64,000 bases of DNA, from positions 5,606,301-5,670,300 of the forward strand of contig OZ014423.1 of NCBI GenBank assembly GCA_963965975.1. The letters are read 5' to 3'. The notes below the pieces were generated by a model that worked only from the letters and a program-made list of their open reading frames with translations, was not told where the DNA came from and did not search any database. Of this stretch, positions 1 through 11,797 are shown one piece after another. The DNA is from Xestospongia bergquistia (Eukaryota > Porifera > Demospongiae > Haplosclerida > Petrosiidae). The position numbers and the translations under genes are program-made. Each line of letters starts with the position of its first letter. The stretch's first letter is position 1.

Positions 1-3000
1 TGGTGCTTCTATATTGAGCACAATAATTCTAGCTCTTATTAAACTTGTTATACTAACTGGTATATCAGGTGGACATAACACACTACCCAATCTAATGAAG
101 AGATCAATAGAGTCATACAGAGGAGATACTCACGTTAACTTTGAGTGATCAATACCAGTCAATGTCAATACAACTTGATCTCCAGCTACTGACCATTGAG
201 ATGACTCATCGTTAATAGTTATGTCTATCAAATAACAAAAAGTACTCTCTCTCTCTCTCCTATTTCCTCTCTCTTACTTCTTACAGATGCTAGTTCATTA
301 GCTGGCAACACTAATACACTTTCTCCACATTGTACATAACCGGACTCAATTCTTCCAGCAATATTAACCCCTGAAGCTTGACCTTAAAGAACACTAAATA
401 ATACAACAGTATACAAAGGAGAGAGAGAAGATACCTTTAAAGATATCTGCCACACAACATCTAAAAGGTTTATCTATTGGTCTTTTAGGAGGTCTAAAGT
501 TATCTATAGTGATATGTTATGAACACCTTGAAGTTAATGGACACTAATTACCTATACATTCTATTAGGGTTGGTCCCTTATACCAAGAGTCTGAGAGAGG
601 AACATGAAGATTGTCTCCTGTAATTCCACTACAAGGAACATATGTCACATCTGTTTCCTATATATACAATAGTCATTTATATAATAACTAGTAATGAGGC
701 TTGCCTTAAATCCTGCTTGTTTTAAAAAGGTTTTTAATGTTGTCATAATCTCATTAAATCTGTCTTTAGACCATTCCACCTAATAATATTACAATACTAT
801 AATATATACTTGTGTTATATCACTGACTGTGTCCATTTTGTTAACAGCAACTACTAACTGTGTTACTCCAAGTGAACGTACTAAAATAGCATGTTCCCTC
901 GTCTGACCACCAGACTCAAACCCAGATTCAAATTCACCTGTAGCTGAGTCCACAACGAGTACAGCAACATCAGCCTAAAATAAGAGATAAAGATGGCCGA
1001 ATAAATTAATCTTACTTGTGCAGCTCCTGTTATCATATTGGGAATAAAGTCACGATGACCAGGCGCATCAAGAAGATTAATTTTGAGACGATGTGTTTCA
1101 AATTGTTGCTGTGCTATGTCCATAGTAATACCCCTGTTAATGACGATAATTATTATAGTATTAATATTGATATACCGATTTCTCTCTTCTCCTGTCTCGT
1201 CCAAAACCCAAGCATATAAAAATGAAGCTTTGCCAAATTTTTGAGACTCTACTTCATACCTTAATTAAAGGGAGTGGCTATGATGTCATTATTTGTAATG
1301 ACTAACTTGTGCATTGCCTTCTTTGAAACACAACCCAATAGATATAATAAATGTCCCATCAACGTACTTTTACCAGCATCAACATGACCTAAGAGATAAG
1401 GATGTAAATATATCTATCTACATCCATCCATCCATCCATCTGTCTATTCATCTGTTTATTCATCCTTTTGTCTGTCAATCTATTATCAATTTTGTCTTTA
1501 CCAATTACTACTAAATTAATTTGTGGTTTTTCCACTTGTTCTCTCTTCTTGTATTCAGTTAAAACATCAATCTAAAGTTTGAAGATAACAAACAGTTTAA
1601 TAAAAAGATTTGATTACCAATTGTTTGCCCTTAGATGAACTTCGTAATAATTGAGGTTGTCGAGAAGGTGTAACTGTAGAAGTTGGCGTACCTCGACCAG
1701 ATGAGGGTGAAGGAGAACGAGCAGGACTGGACCCTCGGCTAACAAAGTAGAGACAATATACAACAAGTACATATTATTATTCATACCTCCAGTTATCATG
1801 AGGAGTTATAAATCCCATCTTTGGATTTGAGGAGGAGGACTTAACAAGTACTGTTGGAGAGCTTTCAACTACACAAGAAACATGTAATAATTATGTTAGA
1901 ATAAAAGGACTAACATTTATTTTCTTTTGTCAATGTTTAAAATATATATATATATAAATAATATTTATAAATAAATATTTATTATTATTATTGTTTAAAT
2001 CCTTTCTGTTGTTTGGAGGTCACATGATCATCAGGTGATGGAGTAGAGAAATTAAAACGAGGACTAGAAAAATAAGAGTTAGCTATCTTTTGAAAAACTT
2101 TGCTTTTACGCTTTTCAATTATTTTTAAAACTTTAGTATCAATGCAAGATTTACGAGTTAAAACCACGCTTATCATAGACAGAGATCTTTTATCATTACT
2201 GACGGTCACTTTGTGATGAGAGTCTGAAAAAGAACGTTGGCTTTCATTGGTTGCTATGGCAACATCTTTGACCAAATTAGCCTGTGGTTGTATTGAAAGT
2301 GATCTACTCATTAAACTAGAAAGAGTTGCCAAAGACTGAGACCCAGGTTGTGTGGTATGGGCATTAGTCTTGGATAGAGTTACAAGATCAGCTAATGATG
2401 GTTGCTTCACAAATGGAGAACTTTGTTGAGCAACAAGATCTGCTAAGGATGGTTGTTGACTAACTATTCCAGTAGATCTGTCTAATAAGGATTGCTCAGC
2501 AGTTACAGTATTAGATATTTTAAAGTTATTAAAACCTGGAGGAGGTTGTACCTTAGCTCTGATCAGACTACAGCTATTATTACTAGCCACTGCTGTTGGT
2601 CGCTTTGTTATTGTGTGATGCTGTATCAAGTCATCTAAAGAAGTTCGATTTGTAGGAACTAGTGGTGATATTGTTGGAACTAGTGGTGATATTGTTGGTT
2701 CTTTTACTCCAAAAGGTTTATGATTATGTAACAGCTCAGTTAATGATGGCAGCTGTTCTTTGGAACTATTGAACTGTGAGATTGGTTTGAAAGAAGGAAA
2801 TGTAGTTTGAGATACCATCTCTCCTAATGTTGGTTGACTTGACAAAGTAGCATTACTATCAGTAGTTGTGTGATGTGACTGCACTAACTCTCCTAGTGTT
2901 GGTCCACTTGACAAAGCAGCATTACTACCAGTAGTTGTGTGATGTGACTGCACTAACTCTCCTAGTGTTGGTCCACTTGACAAAGCAGAAGTACTACCAG

Positions 3001-3845
3001 TAGTTGTGTGACGTGACTGCACTAACTCTCCTAGTGTTGGTCCACTTGACAAAGCAGCATTACTATCAGTAGTTACACGATGTGACTGCACTAACTCTCC
3101 TAGTGTTGGTCCACTTGACAAAGCAGCATTACTACCAGTAGTTGTGTGATGTGACTGCACTAACTCTCCTAGTGTTGGTCCACTTGACAAAACAGCATTA
3201 CTACCAGTAGTTGCACAATGTGACTGCACTAACTCTCCTAGTGTTGGTCCACTTGACAAGGCAGCATTACTATCAGTAGTTGCACAATGTGACTGCACTA
3301 ACTCTCCTAATGTTGGTCCACTTGACAAGGCAGCATTACTATCAGTAGTTGCACGATGTGACTGCACTAACTCTCCTAGTGTTGGTCCACTTGACAAAAC
3401 AGCATTACTACCAGTAGTTGTGTGATGTGACTGCACTAACTCTCCAAGTGCTGGTCCACTTGACAAAGAGGGAACATCAGTAGTATGTTGGCCTACTGAA
3501 GATTGTTTGCAAACAAGTCTTTCCAAAGCAAGATGGTTAACATCTCTAGCAACCAAGGAAAGTGATGAATGTTCTTTCTTATCCACAAGTCCAGCCATAG
3601 GATAGTAAGTAGATTCATTAAGTAGATCTAGCAATGAAGGTCCAGATGTACTACTATATACATTACGAGGGGTTAGTATAATATTGGTACCACGTGTCTG
3701 AGTGCTTGGTTTCAAGGAACCACACCCACTTTCTGACATTACATTGTGTGCATGTGTAAATAAATCACTTGTAAATGTAATATGAGATAGAGAATCTTAC
3801 CTTGCCAAAATTGAATGAGAGAAATAAATGGTTGTGTAAGTGTGA

Positions 3846-3877
<32 letters not shown>

Positions 3878-4458
3878 TCAGTAAGATCTACTCTATAACA
3901 ACTAACTTACCTTGTGCTGACGTAATCTTGATACTTGTACTATTATGTGATGGGACTTGCTGAGAAGTAGTCTTTTTAACTTCAGTACTTATAAACCCAG
4001 CTGTATCTATAACACATACCAATACAATAGATACAATAGTACATACATTACTATATAAAAGAGCCTTACCATGTGACACAACAGACGGAGGAGCATCGAC
4101 TCTTGAACTCTGTACAAGCCCACTAGTTCCACCAGCTGCTAGTTTCTTTGGTTTAGCAGTCTCTAAAGTTGTATGAGGTGATGTAGACTTCATGTAACTA
4201 CTTAAATATATTCCTGATTGAGTATCTCGTGGATAGAGAAATTGAGCTGAACAAAGGGAAACAGAAATCTACAAATAAATCAGTACTATCTACTTACAAG
4301 CAGTAGCTGGTGATATAGCGACATCTTCGTCGTATGAGCGACCATAGACATCATCAAAATCTCTCTCTGGTATAAAAGATAGTCACATGATCATTGAGCG
4401 CCTAATAATGCTAACCTTCATTAAAGTCTAGTCTTCTCACATTTCTATGTCTCGCCAT
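1..4458 (-). CDS. HBS1L: HBS1L-like translational GTPase (spliced, 3' end beyond window)
   Basis: Ribosome-rescue GTPase of the eRF3/EF1A family that works with Pelota on stalled ribosomes in the cytosol. The start codon is at 4456-4458 and the N-terminus reads [14 protein letters not shown], closely matching animal HBS1L. Exons read by eye: 4458-4416, 4366-4298 (acidic [13 protein letters not shown] then ISPATA), 4246-4070, 4006-3911, 1868-1787, 1738-1618 (Ser/Arg-rich linker), 1571-1502, 1388-1307 (P-loop HVDAGKST), 1259-1176 ([10 protein letters not shown]), about 1130-1017 (switch I GITMD, switch [10 protein letters not shown]), then about 975-835 (NKMD box) and further exons of the beta-barrel domains down to base 1. 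Introns are mostly 45-100 bp. The C-terminal end is missing only because the window ends. Family assignment is near certain; the exact borders of the last exons are approximate. Confidence 0.93.
1412..1485. repeat. CATC-type tetranucleotide microsatellite in HBS1 intron
   Basis: ATCCATCCATCCATCTGTCT-type run in the intron between the P-loop exon and the exon before it. Confidence 0.85.
1988..3732 (-). CDS. SKI7-like alternative terminal exon of HBS1
   Basis: A single open exon of about 580 codons lies inside the HBS1 gene between the N-terminal exons and the GTPase exons, and ends in its own TAA at 1988-1990. A plausible 3' splice site is at 3733-3734, within the TGTCAG of an in-frame ATG context; the true acceptor may be further upstream. 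The protein has no GTPase motif. It is built of short leucine motifs of the form S/T-L-x-x-L-V/L/I ([36 protein letters not shown]) and ends with [12 protein letters not shown]. In mammals and plants a short HBS1L splice form using such an exon acts as SKI7, bridging the exosome and the SKI complex, and a TPSPDD-type motif is, as I recall, a hallmark of that region. Inference: this exon makes the SKI7 form. If spliced to exons 4458-3911 it shares the HBS1 N-terminus. Confidence 0.82.
2843..3463 (-). repeat. Nine tandem 69-bp repeats (23-residue unit) in the SKI7-like exon
   Basis: Nine consecutive copies of a 23-residue unit, consensus [20 protein letters not shown] plus A-A/V-L, keep the reading frame; a degenerate tenth ([12 protein letters not shown]) follows. 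Variation is concentrated at the two or three residues after QSH. The core PTLGELVQ is itself one of the leucine short linear motifs seen elsewhere in the exon. Confidence 0.95.
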
Positions 4459-4660
4459 TACTTAAATGTTAGAATGAGTAACCCAAGAAATAAGAAAAGA
4501 GATGAAAATTGAGGAGGAATATTTCACCAAATGATCTCGAGTCAACATGGTTGGTGTGATCACCTGTTGCCACGCCCATAACCACGCCTTAAACGCGCCC
4601 CTCATTTTTAAAATCGTCGCGTAAGGGTCAAAGTCCAAGTCTCAAGACATCTGTCAAAGG
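4459..4660. promoter_or_regulatory. Divergent promoter between HBS1 and TMEM86
   Basis: The HBS1 start codon (4458, minus) and the probable TMEM86 5' exon (donor near 4661, plus) are about 200 bp apart. The interval holds the most GC-rich patch of the area (CACGCCC and CGCGCCCC near 4570-4600), fitting a shared bidirectional promoter. No TATA box is evident. Position is inferred from gene layout. Confidence 0.5.
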
Positions 4661-4763
4661 TATTATCTTCTTTTTATTAACAATTTTATATAATCTATCA
4701 ATTAATTATTTTTAAATGCAGGCGAGAATTATTTGCATTCATCAACCACAATTTCAAATCATC

Positions 4764-5456
4764 ATGTCTCCTTTCTTCTTTGCACTAATGTACATAGCAG
4801 TATGTCTTATGTACCTCATCTATATGCGCAAGAGTATTGAGAAGCCAAACCGAGTTATCTTTAAGGCATTACCCATTGGTTTGTTATTTGGTGGAACTGT
4901 CAGTTTTCTTCAAGACAGCAAAGTACTAGCTATCAAAAATATGAGCTTTCTTCCTCGAGTTTACACACTAGGAGGTGGTCTCATATTCTCTTGCCTTAGC
5001 AATGTCTACTCTGAGTTCTCATCTCTCTCTGTTTATGGAATGATCAGCTATGCTATTTCACTAGGGATATACATTTATGGGTTTAGCGGTAGTATGACCC
5101 TATTCTTTGATCTTAATATCAATGATATTGTAATTTTAGCTGCCATCTTTATTATATCAGGAATCATCTATCTGTATCTTCTACCAAACTTATCAAAGTT
5201 ACTAGCACTCTTTGTTGCTGTGTATACTATCCTAGACAGTCTGTTTCTCTCTGTCATGATATTGATATCATTCAAAGTCTCGTTCCCTCTTCTTTATTTG
5301 GGTGCAGCTGGTGCCACCATTTTGTATGTTTCTGATATATTGCAGGCAATACATTTGTGGCGTCGTCCCTTACCTAATGCTCAGGTTATTATTATGAGTC
5401 TGTATTACATGGCACAACTAATGATAGCTGGATCAGTACTTTTAGTTATTGCTTAG
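4764..5456 (+). CDS. TMEM86/YhhN family membrane protein, divergent copy
   Basis: Predicted 230-residue polytopic membrane protein of the YhhN/TMEM86 family, whose known animal members are lysoplasmalogenases that split the vinyl-ether bond of lysoplasmalogens in ER membranes. About eight hydrophobic segments; the C-terminal GAAGATILYVSDI and YYMAQLM motifs match the family. An earlier in-frame ATG (4716) lies just upstream of a good 3' splice site (TTTTTAAATGCAG, 4706-4718), with a donor near 4661, so I prefer ATG 4764; the resulting N-terminus aligns with the paralogues at 5896, 13901 and 29786. The segment equivalent to their MIGDIYL reads CLSNVYS: the family's conserved Asp is Asn here, so activity may be altered. 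Encoded in one coding exon. Confidence 0.85.
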   Translation: MSPFFFALMYIAVCLMYLIYMRKSIEKPNRVIFKALPIGLLFGGTVSFLQDSKVLAIKNMSFLPRVYTLGGGLIFSCLSNVYSEFSSLSVYGMISYAISLGIYIYGFSGSMTLFFDLNINDIVILAAIFIISGIIYLYLLPNLSKLLALFVAVYTILDSLFLSVMILISFKVSFPLLYLGAAGATILYVSDILQAIHLWRRPLPNAQVIIMSLYYMAQLMIAGSVLLVIA

Positions 5457-5895
5457 TTTGTTTGGTGTTAGTTTTTAAAGTTAACTTTGTAATTTAGTTT
5501 TGGTTTCTTTTTTCACTAATAACAAAATTAAATAATTAATAATTATTAATAGTTTTATTATTCATTGATTATATTCACCACACCTATTTTTGGACTTATC
5601 AAATACAAACATTATACTTTTGACGAGCCGGTAGTTAGACTCTTACCTCTCTCTCTCTCTTCTATTGAACTTGTTAATTCATAAGAAAGTAAGTGGATAT
5701 ACTTAGATTACTATTCTATGAAATTACCGTCAGTAGTGTGAGTCACACCCCTTTATTGCTAAACCAGACTACATTATATTATTAGTGCTTATTAGTTTCG
5801 TCAAGGTTGTATTGTAATATGTGATTGTATTATGAATCAAATAACTGTGCATTTATCTCATGCTTATCATCCTCCTTTCACAGAGTCTGATCAAC
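5457..5895. other. Intergenic and 5' leader of the second TMEM86 gene; left edge of the duplicated unit
   Basis: No coding sequence seen. From about 5738 (GTGAGTCACACC) the sequence is shared with the regions upstream of the TMEM86 copies at 13901 and 29786, so this is the left edge of the duplicated block. A strong acceptor (CCTCCTTTCACAG) ends at 5883, so the following gene probably has a noncoding first exon here; its donor is not certain. Confidence 0.5.
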
Positions 5896-6594
5896 ATGGA
5901 GCTATTCCATCAAGTAGCTGCACTTGTTTACGGAATCCTCAGCTGTTTTTACATGTTCTTTATGATGAGGAGTAATCGGACACACCTCAAAGCGTTCACC
6001 AAGATTTTGCCACTAATAGTAGCAGCTGTTTGTGTTATGTACACAGTAACAAGGAATATTGCTCCATTTGATATAAAGTCTCCATTTTACATGCCTAAAA
6101 TGAACATGACCCTATGGGAACTCCTCTTCTCCATGATTGGAGACATATATCTTGTTTATTCCCGTCTGTTTATCTATGGGCTTTTGTCTTTTTGCATAGC
6201 TCAATGTTTTTTAATATTCACTTTGTCTGATGATGGATTTCTTTTTTTTCAAGTTCGGACACCAGAACTGATGTCTCTCCTTTGCATCAGTATTATCTCC
6301 TTAGCAGTTTATTTTTATTTGCTTCCTAAGCTCAAATGTGCTATGGCTATCCCAGGTTTTATTTACTGTTTCCTGATTACCATTATGTTTTGGAGTGCTG
6401 TCATGCAAGTGCAGAAACACATCTCTATTGTCTCAGTGTCTGGAGCATTTGGTGCTGGAGTGTTTTACATCTCTGATTTGGTGTTGTCTATTAATAAATA
6501 TGGAAAGCAAATTCCAATGGCTGATGTTATCATTATGACAACATACTATATTGCTCAACTTGTTATTCCATTGTCTGTTATATATTCTGAATAA
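5896..6594 (+). CDS. TMEM86-like lysoplasmalogenase family protein (unit A)
   Basis: 232-residue polytopic membrane protein of the TMEM86/YhhN family. Seen motifs: SMIGDIYLVYSRL in the middle (family LGD-type motif), GAFGAGVFYISDLVLSINKY and IIMTTYYIAQLVI near the C-terminus. Start chosen at MELFHQ because the 12 codons before it lie across a polypyrimidine tract and CAG acceptor (5883). The coding part is intronless. It is the plus-strand member of a convergent pair with ANTXR copy A, and it is almost identical to the copies at 13901 and 29786. Catalysis on lysoplasmalogen is inferred from the family only. Confidence 0.87.
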   Translation: MELFHQVAALVYGILSCFYMFFMMRSNRTHLKAFTKILPLIVAAVCVMYTVTRNIAPFDIKSPFYMPKMNMTLWELLFSMIGDIYLVYSRLFIYGLLSFCIAQCFLIFTLSDDGFLFFQVRTPELMSLLCISIISLAVYFYLLPKLKCAMAIPGFIYCFLITIMFWSAVMQVQKHISIVSVSGAFGAGVFYISDLVLSINKYGKQIPMADVIIMTTYYIAQLVIPLSVIYSE

Positions 6595-6907
6595 GAACAC
6601 TTATAGTAATTATAAAACATTGTTTTATTAGTATTGACTTTATTCTACATTCCTTGAAGACTAGTTAAATTATGTATACTCTCTTTATAGTCATGACATA
6701 TGGAAATAATTTTTTTTAAATTGCTGAGAAAAATGACAAAACCATATGTGATCATCATCTGTTACAATGATATGATAAAGGTATTATACACAAAAAAATC
6801 CTTTAAAACATCATTACACACTTCACTAAAGTATTATTAATAATATTATTATGTTATTAGTATTATATTGTAGGACAAACTAAACATTGCAGCATTACTT
6901 TAAAGTA
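6595..6907. other. Convergent 3' intergenic spacer
   Basis: AT-rich spacer between the stop codons of TMEM86 and ANTXR-A, repeated almost unchanged at 14597-14938, 21893-22226 and 30485-30768. It contains the 3' UTRs of both genes; no further gene seen. Confidence 0.6.
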
Positions 6908-9900
6908 TCACTTCTTAGTTGCAGCAGCTCTTCTAGGAGTTGGACGAGGCACTCTTCCAGATGAAAGAGTATTAGATCTTAAAGGAGTTGGACGAGGGGA
7001 AGGCTCTGTTCCAGATGAAAGAGTATTAGATCTTAAAGTAGTTGGACAAGGGGGAGGCTCTGTTCCAGATGAAAGAGTATTAGATCTTAAAGTAGTTGGA
7101 CGAGGAGAAGGTTCCTTCCCAGATGAGAGAGTTTTTGATTTTAAAGAAGGGGGACAAGAAGGAGGTTCCTTACCAGATGATGGAGTATTAATTTTAAGAT
7201 GAGAAGGAGGTTTTCTGTCATATGAGATGGTATTAGCACTTATAGGAGATGGATGAAGAGAAGGTTCCCTACCAGACAAGAGGGTATTAGCTTTTGAAGT
7301 ACGTAAAGGACGAGAGGGAGGTTCTCTATTAGATGAGATGGTATTAGACCTCGTATTAGGTGGAAGACGACTACTACTAAAGTAGGAAAGATGACATCAT
7401 ATACAATATCTTGTAAATATTATTATTTGATCACTTACTTGTCAGTTTTAGATAGGGTACTATTTTGTTGTGTACTCTTCTATCAATTAAACAATTTATT
7501 ATAGTTATATTAAAAAATCATTTTACATCTTACCAGTTGGGTTATTAATGTTGTCCTTGTTGTTTCAAGTTTGGATCTTATCTGTCTGGAAGGAGTTTCA
7601 TATTGATTTGCAACAGTATCTTGTTGTCGGAATGGAAACCATATGATAGTTCTCTGAAACAAGCATACAATAAAATGTTATTGATCATAAGAAAGTCATA
7701 TAACATACATCAGCTCCTCTTACTGGCCTAAAAAGTGATAATTTTGAATAAAATGATGAAGTTGTTTCCTATAAAACAAAAGCCAGATTTCACAAATGTA
7801 CTGGTTATTAAATAGAGTTTCTATATGCTGTCCATGTGATATCCACATGTCAAGTTGTCATTGTTATGTATTTTAAAGCATACCTTAACATATCTCCATG
7901 ATGTACTGATACATGATGATTTGCGATTTTTCGTTCTTGGAGGTCTAGAAGGTCTTAAAAGTCTTGGAGGTCTAGAAGGTCTTGAAGATGAAGAAGACTC
8001 CACATCTTCTCCCATTTCAATTATATTAGCATCCTATAATTTCAAACAGATCTGTACCACAATGGTGATGTATAATATACCTTAGTTGCAGTTAGCTTAT
8101 TGCCTTCTTTGGTAGCTCCCTTGTCACCCCAGTATACCTAAAAATTCAAGTATAACTGTTTCTGTTATAATTAGGTGGGTTTGTGACATACTGGTAAAGG
8201 TCTAATGCCACCTGCACCTCTACCACCATAATATGAGGCATCTACTGTTGCCCATTTCTTTGGACCTGGGTTCTCTTCAGGCTATATGAGTTAATTAAAA
8301 TTACAAAATTAATATGAATTCCAATACACAGGCTTTTATATATTAGGTACCTGTTTAGGTTCTGGTTCAGGTTTAGGTGGTTTAGGTTCTGGTTCTCGTT
8401 TAGGTTCAGGTACAGGTTTAGGAGTTGACAAAGTTTTCTAAATAAAGATATACATTAGAAGAGCTGCACATGTGTCTACTAACTCCAGTTAGAAGAGGAA
8501 AGAAAAACCAGATGAGTAACAGCACTATCAATATTATTAGTCCCAATAGACCAAATGTAAGTCCAGCTGCTAATCCAGCTTTAACAGGCTGATAAAAGTA
8601 AACAATCGTAATGATTATACTAATGGTTTGGTTAATGTAAGTATAGACATAATAATATATTTAGACAACCTTACCTTAGTTGTACAGTCATTTACATACA
8701 TTGTGACATTACTAGAGATATAGGAGATACCATTGAGAGTGACCTGTAGTAGAACTTGTCTTTATATAAATAAAGAAAAACACTTAGATAACAGAGAATG
8801 TAGAAGTGTCAAACACTCACTGGCTTTTTTTAAATTGTGGGACAGAACAAGTTATTTTATCATAAGATATATCCCCAACAGTGCTAGTAACTAGTACATA
8901 ATATGTATTGAATTTAGGTATCTTATTAACTAATGTGTACTTTGAAATTCTGTCTCATTAAATAGAAATCGACATGCTGTCATGTTTGGATTAGGTGTGT
9001 TGGTAAAACCTTGTCCTGTGAGTGTTGTAGTCAAACCATCTTGATTAATACAAACATTAACAAGATCAGCTGATATTATCTCAATACATGTATCATTAAT
9101 AACCTGATATTATGAAGAGTATCATCTTATATTATGACAGTCATTGTATACCTGATTAATAATTGATGTAAGGTATTGAAAATCACTACCAATAAATAAT
9201 TCATTATCATTTTGTACAAGTGCTCTTAACTATAATAACAAAAAGAATTATCAACTGTTGTTTGTGTTATTACTTTACCTGTTTTCTGTCGGCATTAGCT
9301 ACTCCAATAGCAAATATGGATGCCCCTTTCTGACGAGCAATTTGAGTCTGTCAGTAATCATAGATACAATACATTAAATGCTTAATTGTGGTTAAAATAT
9401 TCTGCTATAATACCTGATTATCTGCTTCAGCATTATCTGATAATACTCCATATGTTAATATTAGGATAACACTAGCAGTATCTCCTCCCAATCTATCAAT
9501 CTGTTCATTAACCTGAAAAGTATGTCATTTCTCATATATATCATGTGATATTAATTAAAGCATAATATAACATTATATATTTTACAATTAATATGATATA
9601 TATATATACCTTTTGTAGTCCAGTGGCTAAGTTAGTATAACCTCCAACAGAATGATTTTGAAGATTTACAATGCCCTTAGCAATCTGTTGCCTAAATAAG
9701 ATTAAAAAAATAATTAATAAAACTTTGCAATACCATGTATGGGTTTATCATATTTTACATGAATATACTCAATATATTAACTATTCATGAATATTTTAAA
9801 TTACAACATCAAGTAATTGTTAAATCATTATTATTGATATTAATAATACCTGTCAGATGTTAGGTTGAGGTGTACAACTCCTTTATCAGCAAAAGTGATG

Positions 9901-10934
9901 AAAGATAGTCGAAAATTAGGACTAAAATATATGAAAAGGTAATATAGTTATATGCATATTAAAATAGATTGTTTACTGTTGTTTTAGGTTGCATTGAAAA
10001 CAATATATTGTTTTGATATGAATTAGTAAACTTTATGTAGCTCAATAAATAACTCATCAAAAAAGATATATGTTTTTTCATAAATTCAATAGTGACAGCT
10101 CTCATACAAAAGTATAACACTGACTTGTGTAATTTTGCAATACTATGTATAGTAATGAACCTTCATGCACTGATCAGGCAATTAACTGTACAACTGGCAA
10201 TTAACTGTACAATCAATGTTGCATACTTGACAAAATTTACTGTGACATTCTGCACAAATGGTATAATTTCTGTTCCAAAGTGACCTCTAACACTACCGGA
10301 ACTAAAAAAAGGTAAAAACTTATAACATTAATTTTTTTGGTCATACAAAGACAAGCTGTCCAGACACTAATGACATACATGTACAGATACAGGCACATAC
10401 AAATACAGGTACAAACATCATAATAATTCATATGATTCATATATACATATACAGTTAATCACAGGATGTGATTAACTGTATATGTAATGAGGATGTGGTA
10501 ATAAAGAAGGAGTGTCTTGTGGGTCATTAACTTAAATGCACAAACTAATAGCAATTGAGGGAATATTTTACCAACTGGGCAATCTTGGTTGTAAATGCAC
10601 CTATGCATAATGTACAAGTTACAAAACAATATAATGACAGTATTATATATAAGACAGGGTTATTGTTAATAATAATTTGAAACCATATGTCTACACATTG
10701 AATAGTATGGCTTTGTAATTAGAAGAATCATAGATAAATAAAAAGTTTATTATCTATAGCAGTAGTTATTGCTATTATATACCATAGTTCTGTCACGGTA
10801 TACAGATCAATATCATACCTGTCTAATACAAAGTAGAAATCAAATACTCCTCTGCATTGAGGTACACTGCTTTGCACTTGTCCACGCACAAATCCAATAC
10901 CAGCAAAAAAAAGTAAGAGAAAAGGACAAAACAT
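6908..10934 (-). CDS. ANTXR-like VWA receptor, copy A (MIDAS Asp changed to Tyr)
   Basis: Spliced gene of about 19 exons for a type I membrane receptor related to animal ANTXR1/2 (collagen/ECM receptors). Order: signal peptide ([16 protein letters not shown], start 10934), VWA domain beginning [12 protein letters not shown] then [20 protein letters not shown], a Thr in GGYTNLATG, then the membrane-proximal Ig-like domain ([11 protein letters not shown]), transmembrane segment near 8510-8590, a short Pro-Glu-Pro-Lys linker, the family's most conserved cytosolic motif ([23 protein letters not shown]) and a repetitive Ser/Pro-rich tail ending at 6908. The MIDAS has DxSxS and Thr, but the LTDG aspartate is Tyr (LTYG, about 9450), so metal-dependent ligand binding may be impaired. 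The tail ends AAATKK, unlike B-D, because of a small deletion. Otherwise reading frames look open. Confidence 0.85.
10446..10484. repeat. 18-bp hairpin palindrome, 3-nt loop
   Basis: Arms 10446-10463 and 10467-10484 are perfect reverse complements (CATATACAGTTAATCACA and its complement) around GGA. It lies in the large first-intron region of ANTXR-A and is not found in copies B-E. Confidence 0.9.
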
Positions 10935-11603
10935 GTTCACTTGCAGTCAGAGCACCTCAACCTGCTGTCCATTATTTATATATATATATATAATTATACC
11001 AAGCCCCGCCCTCACCTATGAGGTAATTTTTGCATACATGCAGTACGTAGGCGCCGATTACTAAAAATGCACATTAACTATGAGAGCGTTTAATGTCTCT
11101 TTAGTTTATTTTCAGTCTTTGCGCGGAGACTGTCGTTATGTAATCTGTGGTAGCTTGCTGTGTAAGTGCTGTCACTGCTATCTACTGCTTTTTTTGTTAT
11201 ATACACTAACTTCGAAGGTAATCAAAACACTTTATATTGTTAATGCACGTATCATGTAACTATGATTCTATCAAAACAACCAATCTATACACGTTAACAA
11301 TATGAGTAAATGTCATTTTAAGCAGTATCATAGCCTCTAGTAGTTTTCCAGTCTTAAAGTTAGCAATAATGAGTGAGTCCCTTAATTACAACAACAATTC
11401 TACAATCAAAATAATCAGGACAATTTTTACAATAATTATTAAATTATATGTAATCTTGTTTGCATGTGAAAAATTATTAGATTAATTTTTATAATTATAT
11501 TATATAATAAAAACTACTTACCATTATATACAGAACTATTTCCATTAAAACATCAATGAGCTATAGCTATTGTACAATCCTTTTTAGCATATACTATTTT
11601 AAT
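10935..11603. promoter_or_regulatory. Upstream region of ANTXR-A, conserved among copies
   Basis: No gene seen. Upstream of the start codon is a TATATATA run followed by AAGCCCCGCCCTCAC, GGCGCCGATT and TGCACATTAACTATGAGAGCG. The same blocks recur at 20640-20800 (B), 28305-28440 (C) and 36290-36440 (D), but not before E, so A-D share a proximal promoter. The GC box resembles an Sp/KLF site; function inferred. Confidence 0.5.
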
Positions 11604-11797
11604 TAGTAATGTAAAAGTAATGGATTAGTATTTTAGTTATTGTTATTGTTATTGTAAAGCATTTGTAATAATTATTGTTTTAGTTATTAATTGTTCACAA
11701 AAACTCCAAGAATTTTAGTTTTAGTTATAGTAATAGGTTTTTAGTTATTGTTATTACAAATCAATAAACCAAAGAAGTTAATAAACTTAACTACATG

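Noticed and set aside
8890-8990. Apparent stop codon in all ANTXR copies after NETEFQS
   Set aside because: Explained by a 50-nt intron (GTACAC ... TTATGTACTAG), after which the frame continues as [15 protein letters not shown].
10728-10940. Start of ANTXR-A at the GTG codon giving MNMFCPF
   Set aside because: GTG is not an expected start in an animal gene; the ATG two codons later (10934) fits the signal peptide.
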